This document shows positions 1-5,196 of a stretch of DNA of 5,892 nt, piece by piece. Within the stretch, counting starts at the first letter, position 1. Each line of letters starts with the position of its first letter. This stretch comes from Candidatus Methanoplasma sp. (GTDB taxonomy: Archaea > Thermoplasmatota > Thermoplasmata > Methanomassiliicoccales > Methanomethylophilaceae): contig JAIRQG010000150.1 of NCBI GenBank assembly GCA_031256615.1, positions 1 through 5,892 on the forward strand, given 5' to 3'. Under the pieces are notes generated by a model, which saw only the letters and a program-made list of their open reading frames with translations, was not told where the DNA came from and ran no database searches. Position numbers and translations under genes: made by a program.

Positions 1-304
1 GCCTCCCCCAATTCCCCGGGTTCGAGGCCAGCAGATAGGGCAGGGCTCTCTCTTTCGCCCCCTTTATTCTCGGGAAATCCTCTATGTTAGCCCAGGTAAG
101 GTCCATGACCACCAGCCCTCTTTTTGCATGAACAGCATCCGCCGGAGACAGAGCGGTCTCCGAGAACGGGGAAAGGACGATCGAGCCTGACGGTATGGAC
201 GACAATGTCTTTGCTTCCTTCCCCAGCCCGAACTTAAGCATTCTTTTTGCGGTGCATTTCTTGGGGTCGCACTGACATTTATCATGTATTATTACGGGGA
301 TCAT
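1..304 (-). CDS. tsr3: Tsr3-type rRNA aminocarboxypropyltransferase (partial, N-terminal 101 residues)
   Basis: Tsr3 transfers the 3-amino-3-carboxypropyl group of S-adenosylmethionine to a (methyl)pseudouridine in helix 31 of small-subunit rRNA, a late step in ribosome maturation in archaea and eukaryotes. The visible part starts with the Cys-rich segment related to the RLI N-terminal domain (HDKCQCDPKKCTAKR, residues 7-21). It continues into the Tsr3/DUF367 core: VLSPFSE (43-49), the SPAD motif (53-56), GLVVMDLTWA (63-72) and the signature LPYLLASNPGNWGR (88-101), where the family usually reads LP-LVAANPVNYGR. The frame stays open to the left edge, so roughly the C-terminal half is missing. 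The ATG at 302-304 overlaps the TGA of the upstream gene (ATGA), which fixes the start and implies translational coupling. There is no clear Shine-Dalgarno sequence. The family call is based on recognised motifs and is secure for a partial gene. Confidence 0.9.
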   Translation of the reverse strand, partial: MIPVIIHDKCQCDPKKCTAKRMLKFGLGKEAKTLSSIPSGSIVLSPFSETALSPADAVHAKRGLVVMDLTWANIEDFPRIKGAKERALPYLLASNPGNWGR

Positions 305-777
305 GCGCTTATCATCGATCTCAGTTTTTCAGGGTCTTCCATGTTCTCTCTGACCCATGCGCTTACCTTGTCAATGAGGTCGGAATAACACTTTCCGAGC
401 TCCAGGTCGTCGGTCGCGGCAAAGTCCTCTGCGGACCCGAGATCGCAGAGCATCTGTTTTCCCTGCCAGGGAGTCCTTTTCGCCCACTCGTCGAAGACAT
501 TCTTCCTAAGGAATACAACAACATCGTAATCCTCATCTTCCCTGAGACGGTCCCTGTCCCTGAAGTCTTTGGAGACCTGACGCCTCATGTCCTCTCCTCT
601 TTGGTACATGACAGATATCACCTCGCAGTCGATGAGGTCGCGTTTAGGGCCTGCGCTGTATACCTCGTACTTATTGCCGTATTGCTCTCTCGCGAAGTAT
701 TCCGCAAGCTGCGACGTGAGATCGTTCTTCTCATCGATGAAAAGCACACGGACCTTTTTTTCCTTCTTCTTCAACAT
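301..777 (-). CDS. Low-molecular-weight phosphatase/arsenate-reductase-fold protein lacking the catalytic Cys and Arg
   Basis: This 158-residue protein has the length and pattern of the LMW protein tyrosine phosphatase/ArsC fold. Residues 11-28 match the P-loop strand and helix (VLF, then N18, then SQ-AE at 22-26). YSAGP at 40-44 matches the conserved SAG, and an EVISVMYQRGEDM helix (about 52-64) is followed by a YDVVVFL strand. Active members carry C-x5-R in the P-loop to bind and attack phosphate or arsenate. Here Asp15 stands at the Cys position and Thr21 at the Arg position, and the expected acid loop is only weakly represented (CDLGSAEDF). I infer a non-catalytic or repurposed domain, perhaps binding a ligand or protein. 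The N-terminus is Lys-rich (KKKEKK). The start ATG at 775-777 follows a GAGGG-like site. Overlap of its stop with the tsr3 start suggests one operon with tsr3. The fold is fairly sure; the function is unknown. Confidence 0.8.
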   Translation of the reverse strand: MLKKKEKKVRVLFIDEKNDLTSQLAEYFAREQYGNKYEVYSAGPKRDLIDCEVISVMYQRGEDMRRQVSKDFRDRDRLREDEDYDVVVFLRKNVFDEWAKRTPWQGKQMLCDLGSAEDFAATDDLELGKCYSDLIDKVSAWVRENMEDPEKLRSMISA

Positions 778-887
778 GCGACCCTCTCTGAATGTTCTCC
801 GGTATCAATTGAAAAGATTTAGCACTTACCGGAACAGACAATGATTTATCTCCATTACACAATCGGAGCATGCCACGATGATGAACA

Positions 888-902
888 TTTTTTTTTTTTT
901 TT
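888..902 (+). repeat. Homopolymer run of 15 T
   Basis: Fifteen consecutive T lie in the gap between divergent genes. On the plus strand this would be a strong archaeal-style U-tract terminator, but no gene is visible upstream of it on that strand. On the minus strand it is an A tract upstream of the phosphatase-fold gene. Tracts this long are unstable during replication and are also error-prone in sequencing, so the exact length is uncertain. Confidence 0.9.
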
Positions 903-932
903 CTGATGATAGACGGGCGAGCTGAGTGGCCT

Positions 933-940
933 CTTATATT
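933..940 (+). promoter_or_regulatory. Candidate TATA box of the HPS-RraA gene
   Basis: CTTATATT resembles an archaeal TATA box. Initiation about 25 bp downstream would fall near 963-966 and give a leader of about 50 nt with a weak AAAGG site at 1004-1008 before the ATG. An alternative box, GTAAATA near 984-990, would place initiation almost at the ATG. The sequence does not decide between them. Confidence 0.35.
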
Positions 941-1012
941 CTGCAGCGTTATCCTTCGGATATTTCGCCTGCTTTCAATAATTGTAAATAACGCTCCGCC
1001 AATAAAGGCATC

Positions 1013-2305
1013 ATGAAACCGGTCTTGCAGGTAGCTCTGGACCTGATGCAGTTGGATCGTGCTGTCAGAATAGCCCACGAAGCCGTCGACGGCGGCGCGG
1101 ATTGGGTGGAAGTGGGCACCCCTCTGATAAAGAGCGGCGGCGCCGATGCTGTGAGGACCATCCGCAGGGAGTTCCCGGAAAGGAAGATCATCGCTGACAC
1201 GAAAACAATGGACGTGGGCGGGCTGGAGGTCGAGATGATGGCCAAGGCCGGTGCGGACATCGTTACCGTGCTGGGTCTCGCAGACGATTCCACGATCGCG
1301 GAGGCGGTCTCCGCAGGAAGGAAATACGGCGCAGAGATAATGGTCGACATGATCAACGTCCCCGACCGCGTCTCGAGGGCGAAGGAAGCAGAGAAGTTAG
1401 GCGCGTCATATATCTGCCTCCACATGGGGGTGGATTCTCAGATGAGGGGCGGAGGACAGCCGCATGACATCCTCAGAACCGTCGTTCAGGCGGTCTCCGT
1501 GCCCATTGCGGTCGCGGGAGGGATCACCGTTGAAACGGCATCCGGATACATCGACATGGGCGCATCGATACTGATAATCGGCGGCGCGATAATCAAAGCC
1601 GCCGACATAAAGGGCGCTGCCGCCGATATGATATCATCGATATCCGGAAAGACCGTTGACACCGTGCTGTCCAAGAAATATAACGAAGACGGACTGTTCG
1701 AAGCGTTCTCCAAAGCGTCTACCTGCAACATATCCGATGCGTTCCATAAAAGGGGAGTTATAATGGGCCTTCAGCCGTTCATCGCAGACGGCGTCAGGAT
1801 GGTCGGGAGGGCGCTGACCGTGCAGACCGCGAACGGCGACTGGGCAAAGCCCGTCGAAGCGATAGACAGAGCAAAACCTGGCGATGTCATCGTGATCGAT
1901 GTCGGGAACGCCCCTGTAGCGGTGTGGGGAGAGCTCGCTTCACATTCGGCAATGGTCATGGGTGTGAAAGGCGTCGTCATCGACGGCGCCATAAGGGACA
2001 TCGACGACATAAAGAGAATGGGATTCCCCGCGTTCGCGAGGAGCGTGGTCCCCTGCGCCGGAGAACCTAAAGGTTACGGAGGGATCGGCATGGAGGTAAC
2101 GATCGGAGGACAGATCGTCCGTACCGGAGACTGGATAGTCGGCGACGAGTGCGGCCTCATGGTCATTCCGAAAGAGTCTGCGGTCGAGGTCGCGAACAGA
2201 ACGGTCGACATCAACGAGAGGGAGAACCGCACGAGAGAAGAGATAAAGAGAGGTTCCACGCTTTCCAAGGTCAACGAGCTTGCAAAGTGGGAACCTGTAA
2301 AGTAA
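1013..2305 (+). CDS. hxlA: Bifunctional 3-hexulose-6-phosphate synthase / RraA-like protein
   Basis: This 430-residue fusion has the length and layout of the archaeal 'bifunctional hexulose-6-phosphate synthase/ribonuclease regulator' family. Residues 1 to about 210 are a TIM barrel of the OMP-decarboxylase superfamily: Asp10, Glu33 in VEVGTP, the DxKxxD motif (Asp62, Lys64, Asp67), His136 in LHMGVD, and the phosphate-binding VAGGI and IIGGAI segments. All expected catalytic residues are present. HPS condenses formaldehyde with ribulose 5-phosphate or runs in reverse; many archaea lacking the oxidative pentose phosphate pathway use the reverse direction to make ribulose 5-phosphate. Residues about 215-430 are RraA-like, with PGDVIVIDVG, WGELASHSA and DGAIRDIDD. 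The latter keeps the R-D-x2-D pattern (Arg328, Asp329, Asp332) of related class II pyruvate aldolases, so an aldolase-like activity is possible. No isomerase (PHI) gene adjoins it. The ATG is preceded by weak AAAGG. Confidence 0.93.
   Translation: MKPVLQVALDLMQLDRAVRIAHEAVDGGADWVEVGTPLIKSGGADAVRTIRREFPERKIIADTKTMDVGGLEVEMMAKAGADIVTVLGLADDSTIAEAVSAGRKYGAEIMVDMINVPDRVSRAKEAEKLGASYICLHMGVDSQMRGGGQPHDILRTVVQAVSVPIAVAGGITVETASGYIDMGASILIIGGAIIKAADIKGAAADMISSISGKTVDTVLSKKYNEDGLFEAFSKASTCNISDAFHKRGVIMGLQPFIADGVRMVGRALTVQTANGDWAKPVEAIDRAKPGDVIVIDVGNAPVAVWGELASHSAMVMGVKGVVIDGAIRDIDDIKRMGFPAFARSVVPCAGEPKGYGGIGMEVTIGGQIVRTGDWIVGDECGLMVIPKESAVEVANRTVDINERENRTREEIKRGSTLSKVNELAKWEPVK
2251..2296. repeat. 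Inverted repeat at the 3' end of the HPS-RraA gene
   Basis: AGGTTCC (2251-2257) and GGAACCT (2290-2296) form a perfect 7-bp stem that can extend imperfectly inward (CTTT against AAAG). It lies inside the coding sequence just before the convergent stops. It could form a hairpin in either transcript, but it may be a chance match. Confidence 0.3.
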
Positions 2306-2307
2306 GA

Positions 2308-3234
2308 TCAGATACGGGTCGGCTTCTTTTCTCTTTTCGAGTATATATCGAGCCTCGGCTTCTGGCCGCTTTCCATCTTCGCGGCAAGGTCGTTAAGCCT
2401 CGCTATCCTGTCATCCATCGGAGGATGTGTGCTGAACAGTCTTTTGAGGATACTTGTCTTCCTGACCGGGTTCGCTATCCACATGCTCTCATAGCTGGTG
2501 TTGGTGTAATCATTGCGCTGAGAACTTACCCCCGTCTCGATGGACCTGAGGGCGCTGGCAAGCGCGCGTGGCTTGCCGGTTATCATTGCGCCGGTCTCAT
2601 CCGCAAGATATTCGCGGCTTCTTGAGACTCCCAGCTGCACAAGGAGCGCGGCTATCGGAACCGTTATGCTGAGGACTATCGCGATCAAAAAAGAATAAGC
2701 ATTCTTGTTGCCGCGGCTGAGCATGACGCTGTATATCGCGTACCTTCCGAGATACGAGAGTACGGCCGCCATCGTGGATGCCACCGACATTACGAGGATG
2801 TCCCTGTTCTTAACGTGAGCTATCTCATGCGCAATTACTCCTTCCAGTTCATCGTCTGAAAGCAGATTTAGAAGTCCTCTCGTGGCTACCACGGCGGCAT
2901 TCTTCGGATTCCTTCCGGTCGCGAACGCATTCGGCATGAGCAGTTCCGACACTCCTACCTCAGGCATCGGGATGCCTGCTTTCTTCGCAACGTTCCTGAC
3001 GATCGAATATAACCGAGGTTCCTCTGCTTCGGATACGATGCGCGCTTTGTTCGCTCTCAGCGCGCTGCGCTTTGAGAAGAAATACGCATACAGATTGAAC
3101 ACCACTGCCAAGACCAGCATTAGGATCAGGCCGATCCATATATTGTTGTACAGCCATCCGAACACCAGGCCTACAGCCAACAGTATTAGGGTCATCACGA
3201 TGAACATAGATGCTGTCTTTATTCGCCACCTCAT
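2308..3234 (-). CDS. htpX: HtpX-family membrane zinc metalloprotease (M48)
   Basis: HtpX is an integral membrane endopeptidase that degrades misfolded membrane proteins, with the catalytic domain facing the cytoplasm. The 308-residue product has two N-terminal transmembrane segments (about 10-29 and 32-53). Next come the M48 segment PNAFATGRNPKNAAVVATRGLL (split at 101-110 and 111-122), the zinc motif HEIAH (136-140, catalytic Glu137), two further hydrophobic segments (about 147-172 and 181-202) and SREYLAD (206-212), with Glu208 as third zinc ligand. The length and order of elements are normal and nothing is missing. The start ATG at 3232-3234 follows GTGAT, a partial Shine-Dalgarno match, and lies about 35 bp from an AT-rich palindromic TATA element. 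It is monocistronic by layout: it ends 2 bp from the convergent HPS gene, and an intergenic region separates it from the MBL gene. Confidence 0.96.
   Translation of the reverse strand: MRWRIKTASMFIVMTLILLAVGLVFGWLYNNIWIGLILMLVLAVVFNLYAYFFSKRSALRANKARIVSEAEEPRLYSIVRNVAKKAGIPMPEVGVSELLMPNAFATGRNPKNAAVVATRGLLNLLSDDELEGVIAHEIAHVKNRDILVMSVASTMAAVLSYLGRYAIYSVMLSRGNKNAYSFLIAIVLSITVPIAALLVQLGVSRSREYLADETGAMITGKPRALASALRSIETGVSSQRNDYTNTSYESMWIANPVRKTSILKRLFSTHPPMDDRIARLNDLAAKMESGQKPRLDIYSKREKKPTRI
2323..2337 (+). terminator. Candidate pyrimidine-rich terminator for the HPS-RraA gene
   Basis: CTTCTTTTCTCTTTT begins 18 bp past the stop and contains two T4 runs. Archaeal termination mainly needs U-rich stretches. 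The tract lies within the 3' coding end of the convergent htpX, where it encodes a Lys/Arg-rich tail, so base composition alone may explain it. Confidence 0.3.
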
Positions 3235-3262
3235 TGTATCACAGACTTTGGTACAATTCCAG

Positions 3263-3276
3263 TATATTTTAATATA
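3263..3276 (-). promoter_or_regulatory. Candidate TATA element of htpX
   Basis: TATATTTTAATATA is a perfect inverted repeat (TATATT/AATATA around TT). Its centre is about 35 bp upstream of the htpX ATG, so initiation near 3244 would give a leader of about 10 nt that includes the GTGAT site. Being symmetric, it could also fire to the plus side, but no convincing plus-strand gene starts there. Confidence 0.5.
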
Positions 3277-3507
3277 TCTTTGAGACGGCTGACTGCCGTT
3301 CCTTATCCGAGTAAAACAGTGATGCGGCCGATGATAAATCAGCCAACACGTTTATCAAGCCAAACGGCAAGACAAATGATGCAGAAAGTGGCAAGATAAG
3401 TAATAAGGCGGATCACAAAAAGGATCCGATACGGAATGTGCCGGTATCCGACACGGCCACAGCCATGCCTGAACCGGCCGTGCTGAATTGGCGGTCTTGA
3501 CCCTCTA
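3277..3507. other. Intergenic region with inverted repeats and a start-less open frame
   Basis: This stretch lies upstream of the htpX promoter and downstream of the MBL gene, both on the minus strand. It holds CGGATC/GATCCG (3409-3414 and 3423-3428, 8-nt loop), GATAC/GTATC (3428-3432 and 3444-3448) and CACGGCC/GGCCGTG (3452-3458 and 3476-3482). Read on the minus strand, the loop of the first contains CTTTTT, so part of this may act as the 3' end of the MBL transcript. A plus-strand frame is open from 3315 to a TGA at 3498-3500 and is listed separately. No tRNA-like fold is seen. Confidence 0.5.
3315..3500 (+). pseudogene. Possible decayed coding remnant, no start codon
   Basis: After a TAA at 3312-3314 the plus frame stays open for 61 codons to the TGA at 3498-3500. 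It encodes a hydrophilic, Asp/Lys/Asn/Ser-rich peptide (begins NSDAADDKSANTF, ends EPAVLNWRS). No ATG, GTG or TTG sits near its 5' end; the first start-type codons (GTG, then ATG) come only in the last third. It could be the tail of a broken gene or an open frame by chance. No family is recognised. The antisense frame is hydrophobic, as expected from complementarity, and it too lacks a good start. Confidence 0.2.
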
Positions 3508-4263
3508 TCAGATGTCCATCGTCAGGACGGTCCCTACATAAAAATCATTGACGCCTTTGAGGCTCAGCTCTTTCCTCAGATACATGATCCCGCTGACTCC
3601 CGTGCAGTGGTTGAGATACAGGTCCAGGCAGTTCTTCTCTTTGAACACGGAAGCGATCTTGCTCGCTTTCTCTTTATCCCTCCCTAGGTGCACCCCTCCT
3701 ATGAACGCGTGTGGATACATCTCAAATCTCTTTTTCACGGCCTCCATGACCTCGGCCACGCCTGCATGGGAACATGCCGATATGACGATCGGCCCTTTCC
3801 TGGACATCAGCACCATGAAACTCTCCGTCAGCCCGAGGTCCTCGGACATCGGGGCAGAGATGAACAGTTTGTTGCCGATCTCCATCCAATCTCTTACCTC
3901 ATACACATCCGCCTTGTCTGAAAGGTCTCTGGGGATGATGAACCCTTTTCTGCCGAACACCCTTTTGTCGCCCATCGCCGACTTCGGGGCGTAAAAGTTC
4001 AGAGGCATCTCTCTATCCCTCAGAAAATCCTCTATGCCTCCAGTGTGGTTGACGTGCCTGTGGGATATGACCACTTTGTCAATGCTCTCCGGTTTTATAT
4101 CGAGGGACATCAGGTTGTGAAGAAGATACCTTCCTCTTCTGCCGGTATCGAAAAGTACCCTTTGGCTGTCTGTTTCGATCAGAACGGCGAAGCCCCTGGC
4201 TCCGATCAGCGGGGTGCCTTCCAATGAACCTTCATTATAGATACTAGTTATCTTTGCCTGCAT
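3508..4263 (-). CDS. Metallo-beta-lactamase-fold metal-dependent hydrolase (COG1237 type) with altered metal motif
   Basis: The 251-residue protein fits the COG1237 branch of the metallo-beta-lactamase superfamily, which includes the Methanocaldococcus MJ0301 enzyme assigned to a 7,8-dihydropterin condensation step of methanopterin synthesis. Visible elements are GFAVLIETD (24-32), LFDTG (37-41), the metal motif SHRHVNHTGG (67-76), CSHAG (164-168), GGVHL (189-193) and HCTG (219-222). The canonical motif is HxHxDH; here it is His68-x-His70-x-Asn72-His73, with an AAC codon where Asp is expected. All other His positions are kept, so the metal site is altered rather than lost. The exact substrate cannot be read from sequence, and a role in pterin metabolism is only a possibility. 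The ATG at 4261-4263 lies about 31 bp from an AT-rich box. The 41-bp gap to the TatD-like gene also permits co-transcription. Confidence 0.87.
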   Translation of the reverse strand: MQAKITSIYNEGSLEGTPLIGARGFAVLIETDSQRVLFDTGRRGRYLLHNLMSLDIKPESIDKVVISHRHVNHTGGIEDFLRDREMPLNFYAPKSAMGDKRVFGRKGFIIPRDLSDKADVYEVRDWMEIGNKLFISAPMSEDLGLTESFMVLMSRKGPIVISACSHAGVAEVMEAVKKRFEMYPHAFIGGVHLGRDKEKASKIASVFKEKNCLDLYLNHCTGVSGIMYLRKELSLKGVNDFYVGTVLTMDI

Positions 4264-4288
4264 TTCTTTCTGTTTCCTGTATCTCTTC

Positions 4289-4300
4289 TAATTAAAATAA
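4289..4300 (-). promoter_or_regulatory. AT-rich box between the TatD-like and MBL genes
   Basis: On the minus strand this reads TTATTTTAATTA in a 41-bp gap. Its centre is about 31 bp from the MBL start, suitable for a TATA box with a very short leader. It also lies directly after the stop of the TatD-like gene, so its T4 run could instead help terminate that transcript. Confidence 0.35.
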
Positions 4301-4304
4301 TTTT

Positions 4305-5144
4305 TCAGCGGTGATAGAGGCTATCGGGGATGTCCCTGCATATCCTGTTTATGCCTTCGGGATCGAGCTTTCCTGTTGACAGCAGATATTTTATCTTATT
4401 CGGCACGGTGGTGACATCCATCAGAACACCCGGACGTTCCGGGTCGTCTATGTAATCCGTTTCCAGCATGAACCTCGTCGACCCTTTGCCTAGCGCCTCC
4501 GAGATGTTCTTCTTCGATGCCGGGATCGACGGCATGACACCGAACGTCTCCTCGTCGGTCACGAACGGAGGGGATGAGTGCTTCACCACCAGCCCGGGGT
4601 CGAGACCGACCTTCCTCGCCATCTCCGACAGCGACCTGTTGGTGTCAGGCGTCCCTGACTCGCTGTGTATGATCACCGGGCGGTCCAGCTCTTTCGCGTG
4701 CTCCATCCCTCTGAGCAATATCCTGTTTGACGCATCCCAGATCTCGTCTGGCACATTGAAATGTGGCCTTCCTATCTCGCCGATCGCGCAGGCTTTGCCT
4801 TCGCCCACCATCTTCGCTGCGGCGTCCATCCCTTCCATCATCATCTCTTCGGCCTTCTTCAGCCCATACCGCTCTGAAACCGGCAGTATCAGCACCGGGT
4901 ACGGGCCGACGGCGATGTTGATCTCCAGGCCTGTAACCTCTTTCGCCTTTTCTCCGAGAGAGAGCGTGATCTCGTACGACCTCTCAAAATCCTCTCCCTT
5001 GGTTATCGGTATCTGTTTGTATGGCAGCGTGACAAGGGTGAACCCCGTCCCGCCGGCGGCTTCGAAGTCCCTGATGGCATCCACATTCCTGCCTGAAGGG
5101 TCCATATGAATATGGTTGTCGTAAACGGAGATCTTTTCAGCCAT
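4305..5144 (-). CDS. TatD-related TIM-barrel metal-dependent hydrolase (COG1099 type)
   Basis: The 279-residue protein resembles the archaeal COG1099 branch of TatD-related amidohydrolases. Expected metal ligands are all in place: His11 and His13 in DNHIHMD, Glu123 in GEIGRPH, His160 in IIHSES, His189 in VKHSSPP and Asp230 in ETDYIDDP. TatD relatives include metal-dependent nucleases, but the substrate of this branch is not established, so only a metal-dependent hydrolase can be claimed. The frame extends upstream to an ATG at 5205-5207, but that start would overlap priS and adds a non-conserved, basic 21-residue stretch. The ATG at 5142-5144 puts the conserved YDNHIH close to the N-terminus, as in the family. 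It also lies about 26 bp from the shared TATA palindrome with no Shine-Dalgarno sequence, which suggests a leaderless message. It diverges from priS and precedes the MBL gene on the same strand. Confidence 0.9.
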   Translation of the reverse strand: MAEKISVYDNHIHMDPSGRNVDAIRDFEAAGGTGFTLVTLPYKQIPITKGEDFERSYEITLSLGEKAKEVTGLEINIAVGPYPVLILPVSERYGLKKAEEMMMEGMDAAAKMVGEGKACAIGEIGRPHFNVPDEIWDASNRILLRGMEHAKELDRPVIIHSESGTPDTNRSLSEMARKVGLDPGLVVKHSSPPFVTDEETFGVMPSIPASKKNISEALGKGSTRFMLETDYIDDPERPGVLMDVTTVPNKIKYLLSTGKLDPEGINRICRDIPDSLYHR

Positions 5145-5164
5145 ATTAGTGAAGCGGCGGACAA

Positions 5165-5174
5165 TATAATTATA
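5165..5174. promoter_or_regulatory. Shared bidirectional TATA palindrome between the TatD-like gene and priS
   Basis: TATAATTATA is a perfect 10-bp palindrome. Its centre (5169.5) lies 27.5 bp from the A of the priS ATG (5197) and 25.5 bp from the A of the TatD-like ATG (5144), the usual TATA-to-start distance in archaea. Neither ATG has a Shine-Dalgarno match, so both transcripts are probably leaderless and may compete for one TBP site. Confidence 0.6.
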
Positions 5175-5196
5175 CATTACCCGATTAGAGTACGAT

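Larger units (their letters stand above)
778..1012. other. Divergent intergenic region with T15 tract
   Basis: This 235-bp gap separates two divergently transcribed genes. No convincing coding frame or structured RNA gene is visible. It contains a run of 15 T on the plus strand (888-902). TATA-like segments for the plus gene lie at 933-940 (CTTATATT) and near 984-990 (GTAAATA). For the minus gene only weak AT-rich candidates are seen, around 811-823 and 843-850. Both genes probably have separate promoters here. Confidence 0.6.

Noticed and set aside
17..28. GGGTTCGAGGCC resembling a tRNA T-arm
   Set aside because: No acceptor, D or anticodon arms are found around it, and the bases encode the conserved end of the visible tsr3 fragment.
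82..285. Minus-strand open frame of 67 codons
   Set aside because: It is a different frame within tsr3; the tsr3 frame carries all the conserved motifs.
247..822. Long plus-strand open frame (191 codons)
   Set aside because: It is antisense to the phosphatase-fold gene and the tsr3 start, has no recognisable motifs, and the minus-strand frames clearly match known families.
731..1078. Minus-strand open frame across the divergent intergenic region
   Set aside because: It overlaps the starts of two better-supported genes and runs through the T15 tract as poly-Lys; no family pattern.
2149..2625. Plus-strand open frame spanning the HPS/htpX junction
   Set aside because: It is out of frame with the HPS-RraA gene and antisense to htpX; composition is Arg/His-rich as in a shadow frame.
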